Assembly (NCBI RefSeq): GCF_905220365.1
Contig: NC_061153.1
Span: forward strand, 11,930,114 to 11,994,113
Direction: 5' to 3'
Source: Vanessa cardui
Lineage: Eukaryota > Arthropoda > Insecta > Lepidoptera > Nymphalidae
DNA: 64,000 bases
Shown here: piece after piece, positions 1 to 10,914 of the stretch
How the letters are laid out: each line of letters begins with the position of its first letter
Position numbering within the stretch: the stretch's first letter is position 1
Translations under genes and position numbers: made by a program
Notes under the pieces: generated by a model
Told to the model about the DNA's origin: nothing
Seen by the model: only the letters and a program-made list of their open reading frames with translations
The model's database searches: none

Positions 1-556
1 AACAAAAAGAAAAACCGACTTCAAACAAAACACTATTTTAAAACAAATGAATATGCACGAAAAAGTAATCGTATTCAACATATTTTTTAGAGTCTTCCTA
101 AGTTAAATGAAATGAAAAACATAAGACTACTTAAAAGTCGATTAACGATTATATAATGTAGTTATAGTTATTGGTATATTTGGAGCTGGTGTCAGCCACG
201 GTGCCCTTGCCCCAACAATCAAAAGAAAGAAGCGATACGAGCCCCTTGATTGATCCAGTATATTATTGTATAAAAGGTAATTTGTAAAAAACATATTTGT
301 TAAAGTATTCTCGTATTGTTTTTTGATAGATATACTGTAGGGTTTTATTTGCTGACACCGACTCCAAATATAACAATAATTATAACTACATTATATAATC
401 GTTAATCGACTTTTAAGTAGTCTAATATTTTTCATTTCATTTAACTTAGGAAGACTCTAAAAAATATTTTGAATACGCAATTATTTTTATTACTTTTTCG
501 TGCATATTCATTTGTTTTAAAATAGTGTTTTGTTTGAAGTCGGTTTTTCTTTTTGT
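1..556. repeat. Foldback (inverted) arms of a composite dispersed repeat
   Basis: Bases 1-190 and 370-556 are near-perfect reverse complements. Each arm contains AACCGACTTCAAA or its complement at the outer edge and GGTGTCAGC-type sequence at the inner edge. They flank about 180 bp of unique spacer. The right arm plus the spacer recur in opposite orientation at 54,063-54,425. The left arm does not, so the left arm may be a second, inverted copy. No ORF is credible here. The window starts inside or exactly at this element, so its true outer edge is unknown. Confidence 0.8.
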
Positions 557-1171
557 TCAAATTTTATTTATTTTTTGATTTTAAGTGAAGCTGATGTAGA
601 CTAACATTTTTTTCTTAATATGGATAGATTAAGCGTGCTGTTTATATGAATCAGAAACTACTTCAGGGACAATTTCAAAGGAAACTTGCGAATAAAGCAA
701 AAATAGACTTTCGAAAATGCGGATTTAATACGTCACGCGGCGTAAACTACAAGGATCCCTCGAAAGAGCTGTAATCAAACTCAGCAAAAAACCTTTGAAA
801 AAGACTAACTATATTTCGGACATCATATGACATCACATCACATACACGAAATTTGATTAAAGATAGTAAGAAATTCTGCCCCATATCGTACCCTAACTGC
901 GAGCCGTATAGGAGTTCCATCACTACATAGTATAAAACAAAGTCGCTTTCTCTGTCCCTATATCTTTAAATCTACGCAACGGATTTTGATGCGGTTTTTT
1001 TTAAAAGATAGTGTGATTCAAGGGGAAGGTTTGTGTATATAATACATGAAGAATATAGTAAAGAAACACTGATAATTTTAGAAGTTTGCGATGTGATGTC
1101 GTAAATAAACAAATTCTGTAGTATATTTAGTATCAGTATTGCACCCGTGCGAAGCCGGGGTGGGTAGCTAG
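557..1171 (+). mobile_element. Helitron-type 3' end (non-autonomous)
   Basis: The segment ends with a GC-rich short hairpin (stem CACCC/GGGTG around 1143-1163) followed a few bases later by CTAG at 1168-1171 and then T. This matches the Helitron 3' signature: subterminal hairpin, CTRR end, insertion before T. It contains no Rep/helicase ORF. The 5' TC end could not be placed. The same segment with the same flanks lies in reverse orientation at 51,612 to about 54,062, so the Helitron and its surroundings were duplicated together or belong to one larger family. Confidence 0.6.
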
Positions 1172-1735
1172 TTGATTATAATATTCGACTATGATAATTA
1201 CATAAACATAACCACATTACGGAAGGTGACTCAAATATCCAAATAACCTATAAATAAAAGATTCGACTGAGTATCGCTAACGTGCTCCTCAGAATTGTTC
1301 CGTTCCCTTCCGTTCCGTTACTTTATCATGGATCCTGTGCTCAGAACCTTACCAAACTTTTACCAAATTACCCTTGAAGTATATATTTTATAATAAAAAA
1401 AGAATTATCAAAATTGGTTAACGTGATTTTCAGTTATTCACCAATTTGTCGCGCATATACATAATGCAAATTTAAGACTTATGTCGTTTTCATATGGATA
1501 CCATCATCGGAAAAAAATAAAAAAAAATGGGACCCCACGGGAGCACTACCTTTCAAACAAAAAAAAAATTATCAAAATCGGTCCACCCAGTGAAAAGTTA
1601 TGAGGTAACAAACATAAAAAAAAAAAAAAAAATACAGACGAATTGATAACCTCCTCCTTTTGGAAGTCGGTTGAAAACACAGATATCTCACTAACACGTG
1701 TGTCAACCAAAGCTAACGCAAGCGAAAAAAAACGA
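1172..1735. repeat. Dispersed lepidopteran-type repeat
   Basis: This is AT-rich sequence with the phrases CCGTTCCCTTCCGTTCCG near 1300 and CTCCTCCTTTTGGAAGTCGG near 1650. I recognise these from many lepidopteran non-coding repeats; that is recollection, not a search result. Bases 1172-1460 are repeated in reverse complement at 51,330-51,611. The stretch near 1684-1732 (CACTAACACGTGTGTCAACC) is repeated at about 22,630-22,676. No coding potential is seen. Confidence 0.6.
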
Positions 1736-2357
1736 AGGAAAGTGTTAGGCAAATGTCAAAAATCATCTCAAAGATAATTGATTAGTTTATACTCCTTTTC
1801 ACGAAAGAAGTCCCCTAGACGCAGCGCTGTAATCGCGCGAAAAAAATAATAATGTTGCCAAGGTTAATTATGGGAAAATATTATGAGTATTAAGATACGA
1901 TGTCAAAAATGTTTTATTATTTGAATGTTTTAATTTTTTTTTAGTATTTTATTAATTAAATTTTATATTTATTGTTAAATTGTTTAAGTTGCATTTTTAT
2001 TAATTATATAATTGGATTTGTTTTATTAACTAGATTGTAAATGTGATTTATTATTATATTGATGAAAATTATTGAATAGATGGAATTATTAGTGTAGTAT
2101 AGTGATTATTATGTAATTTGATTATTTATTTAGAATTTTCCGAGATATTAAGCGGGATTTTGTATATCACAAAATAAGGAATAAAACACATAAATAATTT
2201 ACAGTTTTATTGAATAATTATGATCAGTCATACTAACATCACTATCAGAAGAGTGAATGGAAACAGAGTCCGATTCTGTTTCACTATCACTAGCCGTGAA
2301 TATGATGAATCGGTCCATTTCTTCATCTATAAGGCTGTCATTTTTTAAATATTGCTC
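1736..2357. other. AT-rich non-coding stretch
   Basis: No ORF, RNA gene or clear repeat boundary is visible. It probably includes the 3' flank and terminal region of the transposase relic to its right, but I could not identify a matching terminal inverted repeat. Confidence 0.5.
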
Positions 2358-3729
2358 TTACAAATGCTCCACGTGTTTGCATTGAGCAGCCCAATCTTCC
2401 GCTGAGATACTCTTGAAAGCATCTTCGGTAATAGTCGTTATGTTTTTTGGATCTTGAGACACGTTTTTATCTGCCACTTTTCTTTTCACAAGGCTCCAGA
2501 TTTTTTTTATTGGGTTGAGTTCGCAGTGATAAGGAGGCAATTTCAAAACCTCATGATTGTGAGCTGTCAATAACTCATCCACAGCATATGTCGGTGGACC
2601 TTTATTTTGTTTGACAAGATCAAACAATATAGCTTTTGTCCAGATATTTTCAAAATAGATACCCTTTTCTCGCAGCCACTCTTGCAACTTACTTTTGATG
2701 CTGGACATTGTAGGCGCTTTGTTTATTTGTGTACAGTGATAAGGAGCGTTGTCCATTACCACGAGAGACCTTTCAGGTAAGATAGGATTCAGTTTTTCCC
2801 TCAGTCATTTAAGGAAATTTGTTGAGTTCATGTCATCGTGGTAATCTGAAGACTTTGATTGCGATTTGAACATCAACAATGCACCATTTATAAAACCATT
2901 CTCTGAGCCTGCATGAGCAATTATCCAGCGACTCCCTACAGATTCTGAGACCATCAGTCCTGGCTCCTTCTCACTTTGCCAACAACTTTTTGCATGATAC
3001 GTATTATGTATATAGGTCTCATCTAAATATACAATTGGCCTTTTTTCTATAGTGCGATTTCTTCGGATTTTTTCCAAATATCTTGCACGCCATGCGATTA
3101 TATCATGGCGTTCCATAAGAATTTTCCGTTTGGATTGGCATCGCTTATATTTGAAACCAATATTATTTAATATTCTATGCAATGTTGTGATGCTTCCCTG
3201 AAAATTTATATCTTCTCTCAATGCGGCACGTAGCTTAACCAATGTCGGTAACTCCTTCCTCACAATATAAAAACTGTGAATTTTTTCCCGTATGGCGCAC
3301 AGATCAAATCCATCCAAGTCGAACTTTTTGGGATGCGGACGACTTTTCCCTTGTGTGACAATTTTTTTTTATGTACTCGCTGCTGTTATGCCTTCTTTTG
3401 TTATCCTGGTCACAGTTTTTTCGGACACGCCTGCAATTAAATTAAGAACAATAAAAATACTGAAATTAAAAAAATTTATACACTTGCAAGTTTTTTTTTT
3501 AATATAAATTCATCTTAAAAACAAAAATCATAGGAATATATCAACAATACAATAAATCGGCAAAAAAATCATTGGTACGGCAGCCCTAAAACTAACCTGT
3601 CATTGCGGCGACTCTCTTGCGAACATTGTTTAGTGGTATTAAAATACCTTTATTCTTTTGTTCCGCATCACAGAACTCCTTCACCTTCAATATAATTTCT
3701 CGACCCGAACTTTTTACAACTTTAGGCAT
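2358..3729 (-). pseudogene. Dead IS630/Tc1/mariner-type DDE transposase with one intron
   Basis: Minus-strand gene in two exons. Exon 1 is 3729-3597 (ATG, basic N-terminus). The donor GTTAGT follows, then a 166-bp intron and the acceptor TTGCAG before 3430. Splicing joins codons in phase and completes a helix-turn-helix segment reading GVSEKTVTRI. Exon 2 runs 3430-2358 and carries the first aspartate in IVYLDETYIH, the second in VMDNAPYH, and the final block LPPYHCELNPIKKIW. The family normally has NPIE; here the catalytic Glu is Lys (GAA to AAA). The long spacing (about 81 residues) between the second Asp and this site resembles the DD82E-like branch. In-frame stops at 3369-3371 (TAA) and 2805-2807 (TGA) confirm a pseudogene. 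It would have cut and pasted its own element. Confidence 0.8.
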
Positions 3730-4070
3730 TACGAAATATCCAATAACGCACTGATCTATTTAAAAAAACACAAATATCTACCACAACAAACGAACTTGAT
3801 AACATCGACTTACCGACAAAAGACAACATGGCCGATCTGTCAAATTTGAAAGGCCTCAACCACTAGATGGCGGTTGTTAGTTTCTCAATGGTTTCCATAG
3901 ATGGCAATAACCGTAATTATATATTATTTTATTTAATTTATATTATTCTTTATTTATTCATTTTGTGAAAAACCACAAATTCATCATATTAAGTAAATTT
4001 GTCGTTTTACAATTATTTGACATATTTTTACAATGAAAGACTTGTATGACTGACCTTTAAATTTATTTCA
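3730..4070. other. Non-coding flank
   Basis: AT-rich sequence upstream of the transposase relic. It probably contains the element's promoter and terminal region. I found no convincing inverted repeat pair and no coding frame. Confidence 0.4.
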
Positions 4071-4270
4071 AAATCAAAATATACTTTATTCAAGTTCTCT
4101 TTTAAAATCACTTTTGAATTTACATTTAACAACTTTTTTCATATTAAGTGAAGCTACCACCGTTTCGGAAAGTGGATTCTACCGAGAAGAACCGACAAGA
4201 AACTCAATAGTTACTCTTTTTCAACATTTAAAAAAAGCATTCAAGTCAATTGTATATGCATGTAATATAT
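4071..4270 (-). mobile_element. Solo 3' tail of a family-B LINE
   Basis: The sequence beginning CAAAATCAAAATATACTTTA and including GAAGCTACCACCGTTTCGG matches the 3' UTR of the family-B LINE at 26,092-26,307 in the same orientation, including the terminal TTTTGA-like tail read on the minus strand. Only the 3' end is present, so this is a heavily 5'-truncated retrocopy. It lies against a P-element-like relic to the right and may interrupt it. Confidence 0.75.
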
Positions 4271-4970
4271 AGTTTTTATTTAGGCATTGCCACATTTCTT
4301 TGAAAACTTCCATATTATAAACCCACTTCTTAAGAGAAGGCACTTTCTCCAACTTTTTTTCTTCTGTGCCATTTTTTTAACAATTTTTATGAATTCCATT
4401 GATTTGAAAATGTGTACAAGTTCATTCCACAACCCAAAGTGCGGAGAATTCATCACCTTGGCCTACCAAGGTGACTATTAAAAGAGTCAAACAATTTATC
4501 CATTATAAGTAGAAAGTCTGCAGTTTCTTCACATTTAGCTGGAAGAATTTTGTGCTCTGAAATAAAAAAAAATAAAATTAATAACTGTCAAAAATGATTT
4601 TGACTTTGATAATTTTTCTGCAGAATGTATCTTTAGATTAAGATTTATATGTAAGGCTAAGCCTTAATAATCTTTGTTTTAATTTAGCCACCTTTTTATG
4701 TATTTGAATCTTATTACTATTGAAACAATGTTTCAGAGCCCCTAAAATTAATATATTATAATAGAAAGGATAGAAAGCCTTTGTCAAAGGGCACACAAAC
4801 TAGCAAATATACACATACATACTTTTGAATTATATACTATATTAAAAGAATATCTGGTAGATATTACATGTAAATTACCTTGTCTGGCTAGATTATTATC
4901 TTTTGTACTTAGAGCAGAAGTTGACGGCTGGATAACAGTAAGCACATGTTCAACAACTTCAGTTTCCATT
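4271..4970 (-). pseudogene. Possible P-element-like (THAP9-type) transposase relic
   Basis: Read on the minus strand, about 4545-4480 encodes HKILPAKCEETADFLLIMDK followed by LFDSFNSH. Further on, near 4340-4280, comes LEKVPSLKKWVYNMEVFKEM. This order resembles the GTP-binding/insertion region of P-element transposases as I remember it. The first block is preceded by a good splice acceptor (TATTTCAG, about 4560). An upstream candidate exon (4969-about 4880, starting METEVVEHV) ends at a donor-like AAG|GTAATT. Stops and frameshifts break the frame. The family call is inference from short motifs; a different DDE family is possible. Confidence 0.4.
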
Positions 4971-5189
4971 CATAATTCTGAGAAAGAACTATTTTTCATT
5001 ATTATAACTTCGTTCTTCTATTTCTTACTTCTAATTATCTAAGTATATAAATCATTAACTATAATATTAATAAAAATGCCTAATTGTGAAGATCATATAA
5101 GGATCAGGTTGTTATTTGGTTCAGAGATGTACATAATACTGGAAATAATAAATAAAAATCTAATATATATAATGTGCTTAATTTGTGTT
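4971..5189. other. AT-rich non-coding stretch
   Basis: Nothing supportable is seen beyond AT-rich sequence between the P-like relic and the foldback repeat. Confidence 0.4.
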
Positions 5190-5455
5190 TATAATTCATC
5201 TCGTGCTCGGCGGTGAAGGAAAACATCATGAGGATGGATGGAGGAGGCAGAATTTCGATGAAATTAGACACATGCAGGTTATGTGTCTAATTTCATCGAA
5301 ATTCTGCCACGTTCCACCAACCCGCATTGGAATAGCGTGGTGGAATATATTCCAAACCCTCTCCTTAAAGGGAGAGGAGGCCTTTAGCACAAGTCACATG
5401 CAGGTTTCCTCATGATGTTTTCCTTCCCCGATGAGCACGAGATGAATTATAAAGA
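5190..5455. repeat. Foldback repeat with outer and inner inverted repeats
   Basis: Outer arms at about 5190-5236 and 5405-5452 are inverted copies of each other (ATTCATCTCGTGCTCGG versus its complement, then GAAGGAAAACATCATGAGG). Inside them lies a perfect 27-bp inverted repeat, 5246-5272 and 5282-5308, with a 9-bp loop. The body contains CCACCAACCCGCATTGGAA, which I recall from a very common lepidopteran dispersed repeat. It is non-coding. Confidence 0.75.
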
Positions 5456-5540
5456 CAAATTAAGCATATGAATCAGCGGTGCTTGCCTGGGTTTGAACCC
5501 GCAATCATCGGTTAAGATGCACGCGTTCTAAGAGAAACAA
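5456..5540 (+). repeat. tRNA-like B-box fragment of a SINE-type repeat
   Basis: AATCAGCGGTGCTTGCCTGG followed by GTTTGAACCCGCAATC resembles a pol III B-box region. No A-box partner is seen, so this is a fragment, probably of a dispersed repeat rather than a gene. Confidence 0.45.
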
Positions 5541-5880
5541 TGGAATTAAATTTGAATTATAACAGAACACAATTTTGACATTTGACTCATTAATTAAGCA
5601 TTTTGACATATGACAAGCACTGTTATGCTGCATCCTTCTCGAACTTGAACAAAATATGTTACTTAGCCTGCTCTTACACTGATATTACGATCTATTTGAC
5701 ATATTTCTGTGTGTATAGGTTTTGATAGTTTTTCTTAATTTCCTCGAAAATGGTGCAATTCCGTAGGTCACGAGTGGTATTTTTGTAATCAGTAACCAAT
5801 CCTCTAACATATACAACAATTTGTTTCGAAAAAATCGTGGAGGAGTTTTCTAAGCCCAACCCGCCAAAAGTAAACTAAAA
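5541..5880. other. Non-coding stretch
   Basis: No ORF or repeat boundary is recognised. It immediately precedes an ORF1 fragment and may be decayed sequence of the same LINE. Confidence 0.35.
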
Positions 5881-6030
5881 AACTCAGGTATTGCGCTATC
5901 TGAGTTCCTTACAAAGGGTCGTCATGAGGCATTTATGGCTGCTAGGCAACATTTTGGTATCGCCAAATGCTGGACGAAAGACGGGAAAATTGTTATTATT
6001 GGACCGGACCCGTCATCATATCACATCAGC
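5881..6030 (+). pseudogene. LINE ORF1 C-terminal fragment (L1-type transposase domain)
   Basis: The plus frame from 5881 reads SEFLTKGRHEAFMAARQHFG, then CWTKDGKIVIIGPD. This parallels the family-A ORF1 at 48,086-48,340 on the other strand (FLTKERHDFVAVRQRLG, CWTRDGNIVIIGPDG). It is the C-terminal RNA-binding part of an L1-like ORF1 protein. About 50 codons survive. It stops where the R1-clade element begins. Confidence 0.7.
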
Positions 6031-6372
6031 TGCTGTAAATCTTTATAGATACCCGAACTCCTGGGGGGGAGGCCGGGTTATGTGAGATTGTACTCACTAA
6101 AACCCCCTGCGATGGCCGCCACAGCACGGAAAACGGAGAGGCTACGGGATCTTTCGCAGCACGTCCGCCGCCTCTCCCGTGCGTTGCTCCGCTCGTGGCT
6201 AGCGGAGCCCTTCTCAGGAGGGCGAAGATGGTCTCGCCCTCCCCGCACCCCTCGCTGGTGCGTACACCGGCAGTCCGGGGCCATAAAGGACTGCGGTCCT
6301 CCTCTCGGCCGTATGAAAACGGACGCGTGAGACCCCCATCTCACGCACCCACGGCCGGAGGGATTGCCCTAT

Positions 6373-8530
6373 TTATTCCGCCCCGGGCACTGGGGCTTGG
6401 AGGCTATGAAGGCGACCCGCAGGTCGCCTCCGACGGGCAGGATCGGCCCTCTCCCGAGCCCGCCCCGCAGTGTCCTTCTGGACCATGACGGTCTCACAGA
6501 AGTTGACTACGGCCTCCCACGCCGATTCCCTGCATAGCATCGCCGACACGACTGCTCGGAGGGAGAGATTTCGCCCGATTTGCTGGACCAAGACTTGCCT
6601 TTCCGCGGTCCATGTGGGACACGCCTCTAGCGTGTGTTGGGCATCGTCTTGGTCTGCCCCGTAGTGGTGGCAAACCGCCGTCGCCTTGCGTCCGATCCTA
6701 AACAGGTACTGTCCAAAGCAACCGTGTAACAACCTGTGTAAGTCGGAAGGTGACTCGTCGCTTCCGCCGCATCCAGGCCTCGAAGGCTGGCAGGATCGCA
6801 CTCACGACGCGTTTGTGCGCGTACCGATCTCCGTGGAGACGGGCGTACCACGTCGTGTGTGCCCTTCTCTGCTCCTGCCGCCTGAGCGCTTCGAGGGCGC
6901 TGGCAGGGTAGGACGCACTTCCGCCGCTTTGACGGAGGGCGCGAGTCTGGTCGTAGACCCTCGCGTCCCTCTCCGCCAGGATGTCCAACGGCGGAAAGCA
7001 CGCCAGAAGGGTCGCCCCCTCGAAGGATATCGTGCGATATCCCCGCACCATGCGGATGGCCACTCTCCGCTGCAGACTCAGGATCTTAGTCTTGCAGCGG
7101 CGGGTGTCCGTCAGTCGGTGTGACCAAACGGGTGCCCCATAGAGGGCCATCGATCGCACGACACCAGCATAGAGGCGGCGAATCTCCTCCCTCGGTCCCC
7201 CGAGATTAGGCAGCAGTCTGTGCAACGCACCCACTGCCTTCTCGATCCGGGGGACCAGGAGCTTGAAGTGTTCTTCAAAGCTCCAGCGACCGTCCAGGAC
7301 AAGGCCCAGGTATTTCATGTACCTGGACACCTGGACATTTGAGTCACCTACGCGAATGATCTGCGAACGGGGTGGTTCCCGGCCCACCGGCCACTTGTGG
7401 AACCATAGCGCCTCCGTCTTATGCGGCGCTATCCGAAGACCCAGTTCGCAGATTTTTGCGACAACGAGTTCGACTCCGAGCTCGGCTCGCCGTCTGGTCA
7501 TCTCAAAGCTCAACCCACATGCCAGCACCAGCGTGTCATCTGCGTAGCAGATTACGCTGACGCCTGCGGGGAGCTCGACACGCAGAACCGCGTCGTACGC
7601 GAGATTCCACAGGAGTGGTCCTAGGACCGATCCCTGCGGAACCCCGCAGTACACTTCCCTTCAGGTCCTCGTACCGTCCTGGCCCACGTACACAATGTAC
7701 CTGTCGCACAAGTAGCTCCCGACGATCGCCTGCAGGTAGAGAGGCACGCGGTGGTTCACCAGGGCCTCCCTGATGGCAACCCAGGGTAGAGCGTTAAAGG
7801 CGTTGACGATATCCAGGCTTATAGCCAACGCCACGCCCCCCTGAGCCACCGCCTGCTCCGTGAGGGACCGGACGCGCATGATCGCGTCAACGGTCGAACG
7901 ACCCTGACGGAAGCCGAACTGGCTGTCGGTCAGGTCGGGACCGACGCACGACAGATGCTCGCTGAAACGAAAAGCGACAATCCGCTCGAAGAGCTTGCCA
8001 GCCTCGTCCAGCAGGCATATGGGACGATACGCAGAGGGAGAGTCCGCGTCTCTGCCGTCTTTCCTCAAGAGGACCAGACTTGCCTTTGACTTACGGAGAC
8101 AGCTGTCGAACAGCCGCCTCAGCCTGTCCCCCAAGTGAGCCGAAGCCAACACCCACGCCCGTCCCGGAATCCCATTGGGACCGGGCGCTGTGTTCCGGGC
8201 ACTCAGGCGACCAAGTGCTCGGTCAAACTCCTGCTCTGTAACCCTCAACTCGTCGGTCCAAGTGACTGGCGGTAGCGAGGGATACAGGGGACTTGACCGG
8301 ATCACCGGGAAGAGCGAATCTATCACTCTCCTCAGTAGATCCGGATCTAAGGTCTCCGTCAACGGGGGCATCCACGGGCGTAACTTGCCCAGCACCATGC
8401 GGTACGGGCGCCCCCACGGATCCCTGTCAAGTCCCTCGAGGAGCTCGTTACGACCGCGAGGCCTATAGACCACTCCGCAATGGTCTGCATCAGAAGTTGC
8501 TGAGCATTGCGGCAGTGGTTCAAGTTCGTC
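6373..8530 (-). pseudogene. R1-clade ORF2: RT without endonuclease
   Basis: The first ~30 residues of the R1 endonuclease region remain (frame including LMQTIAEWSIGLAVVT, about 8500-8455). The next codons already belong to the pre-RT linker (ELLEGLDRDPWGRPY), so nearly the whole endonuclease is deleted. RT follows: GPNGIPGRAW, YRPICLLDEAGKLFERI, FGFRQGRSTVDAI, ISLDIVNAFNALPW. An in-frame TGA at 7661-7663 follows, then GVPQGSVLGPLLW and CYADDTLVLA. Near 6725 the frame shifts to HGCFGQYLFRIGRKATAVCH...HTLEACPTW, the C-terminal Cys/His motif. A short gap before SLVLLRKDGR is a second small deletion. Confidence 0.85.
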
Positions 8531-8540
8531 TGCAGCACCC

Positions 8541-10914
8541 TTACTCCCGCGAATGGGAGACCTCCATGGCCTCCTGCGGAGCAGAGTCCGGTGCTGAGGC
8601 GGGAGCCTCGGCGGTCGTATGAGCCGGGGTGGGAGGAGCGGTCTTTTTACCCTTCTTCCTCCCACCCGCCGTCTGGCAGCATGTCTTTGCGCCCAGACGA
8701 TGGGCCGACGGGCGACCCACATCTGAGCACAAGGGGCACCGAAGCGACTTGGCCGTGCATTGGCTCGCTCTGTGGCCGCGCTCTCCACAGGCGAAGCACC
8801 GGTCGCTCCGGTCTGTCCCATTCGGACACGTCTGCCCAACGTGGCCCTTCACGAGGCACCGGAAGCAATATAGCAGCCTAGCATGCCTTCCAGCACCTCG
8901 ACCCTAGCGGAGCCCCATCCCACGCGGATGCGTGAGGTCGTCGCCAGCTTGCGCACGGCAGCGAGAGGGCACCTCACATGTGCCGTGCCGAACGCCATGG
9001 GTGACCGACGGATACTGCCAACAGTGACATTCTCCGTCGAACACCCACTCGTCTCTGCGATGGCCGACGCCACCTCCTCCGGTGTCGTGGTGTCGTCCAG
9101 ATCGAGCACACGTAGCTCGCCCGTTTTAATTGGAAGACCCACCTTCACATTGAGGTCCTTGAGGACCTCACGCATCCGCGCTGCGAGACGGTCGGCTTTA
9201 GCGTCACTGTCGGGACCCCCGATGTTCAACAGGATCCCGCCAGTGATGGCTCTTTTCTGCTCGACCGTCTCGATACCGAGGTCAGGGAGCTGAACCCGCG
9301 TACCTCAGTATAGGTCGTCGTCGCGCCTTCGACGACCGTTATGGCGACTGCCGCGGTCGCCGGCACCTTTGGGAGCCTCCTCTTAGGCGCCTTCATAGCT
9401 GCAAGCTTTATTGCCGCAGGCTGGGAAGACGCCTTCAGCCGCGATCCAGGTTGCGCTTTCCTGGCCGCGATCGTCGCCCGAGACTCGGCAGAAGCCGTCG
9501 GACGAGAGGAGGAGGGAAAGGAGGCGGGCACCGGTGGTAAGTCGGTGACCGGCGGAGGAGCCGGTCCCGCCTTTCTCCCTCCCCCTGCTTCTCCGCTTCC
9601 CGGGCGGAGGAGGCTCCGTCAATGGGGCCTCCACTGGCCGAATAGGCGCAGCTCTCCCCGTCAATGCGGGCCTATATGCCCTGTCGGGGAAGAGCTCCGC
9701 CCTGAAGGCGGCCAGCTTCTCCTCTATGAGGGCTCCGATGTGCTCCATGAGCCCGGCTTCACTGCTCGTCAGTTGAGCAGGAGCGCGTGGAGCAACAGAA
9801 GCCCTCGACGTCGCCGCATCCCCGCAGGAGCGCGCCCGGCCTGTGCGGCAGGGGCACGCTTCCTGGACGCGACAGGGGCTCGCGCTTCAGACGCCGTAGC
9901 AGTAGTCGCTGCCGGCGTCGCGCGCTAGTGCGTCGCCACGTCACTTGATGGAGCCGACGGCACAATGCCCTGTTTCGCCTGAAAGGCGTTAAATTGTGCC
10001 GTCAGCTGCTCCAGCCGCTGAGTGACGGTCGCGAGTTCGGCTCGAAGTTGGTATTTCTCCCATTCGAGCTTCTCCACGTCGGCGCCTTTTGATTGGCGCC
10101 GCAGGAGCTCAGCGACCGCCGCCCGAGTGTTGCGCGTGGCCTCGCGCAGGTCGCAGACGAGGCTCCCCTTCATCTTACGGGAGCTGTCTGTGACCTTCTG
10201 AATAGCCGCCAGATTGCTGGCGATGCAGGCACCAAGTTCGTCCATGGGACGTGTCTGCATCTTCGCCTGCAGGACCTCGGGTCCAGGGAGGCTCCCCCCA
10301 TCTCTCGCGGCAGCCGAAGCCGGGGAGGGGTCTGGGCGCTCGTCCCCGGTATCCCCGTCAGTGGCCCTGCTGGGCCCAGCGCAAGAGGAGAGGCTGAGAC
10401 TCGAACAGCTCATGTCCGAGTCGCAGCCGCTTCTATCCTCCCCAGCGCCGGCAGCGTTGGAGACAGGCGTGTCCGGGCGAGAAAATCGCCCACGTCTATT
10501 TCGTGCCAACGCTTTTCTGTCCTTGGGGTCCTTTAATTGGATCCTGATCGCTGGTCTGGCCTTGTCGGCCCGCGACTTACCTCTCCCCGACCGTGCTTTA
10601 GGCCCCCCGGGGGGTGGCAGGACGTCACTCGTCGACTCTGACCCCTGCGATCCTTTCTCCTCCCTGACGCACAGGCGTTTCCGGCCATCGGGCCTCGCCT
10701 GCACGTTGTCGGTTCTCACATCCATCGACTCTAGGCTGCGAAAACGGGTGGAGCCTCCTCGGCTCTTGACGCTCTCAGCGTGCGGATAAGCGGTATGTGC
10801 ACCCCCCCCCCCAGATTTCGAGTCGGGGCGCTTGCCGGAGACCAGCTCCGGGTGGGATTGACGGCTATTGCCGCTGCCCACCTGGGGAGTTATACATTTT
10901 GTTGTATTTTCCAT
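8541..10914 (-). pseudogene. R1-clade ORF1 (gag-like), frameshifted
   Basis: The N-terminal piece 10,914-9,925 is Ser/Arg/Pro-rich and ends in a coiled coil (LEWEKYQLRAELATVTQRL). Later pieces lie in other frames: about 9,748-9,383, 9,531-9,226 and 9,229-8,849. The last piece holds the pre-knuckle fold (GLPIKTGELRVLDL...RVGWGSARVEVLEG). It runs into zinc knuckles CFRCLVKGHVGQTC and CFACGERGHRASQC plus a third, CPLCSD. The ORF ends at 8541. Such ORF1 proteins bind the element RNA. At least three frameshifts make it non-functional. Confidence 0.75.

Noticed and set aside
6078..6488. Several plus- and minus-strand frames of 60-97 codons in the GC-rich 3' region of the R1 element
   Set aside because: GC-rich DNA has few stop codons by chance. 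These frames show no motif and lie in the 3' UTR or opposite the real ORF.
8507..9928. Plus-strand frames up to 195 codons
   Set aside because: They are antisense shadows of the R1 ORF1, which has zinc knuckles and coiled coil on the minus strand.
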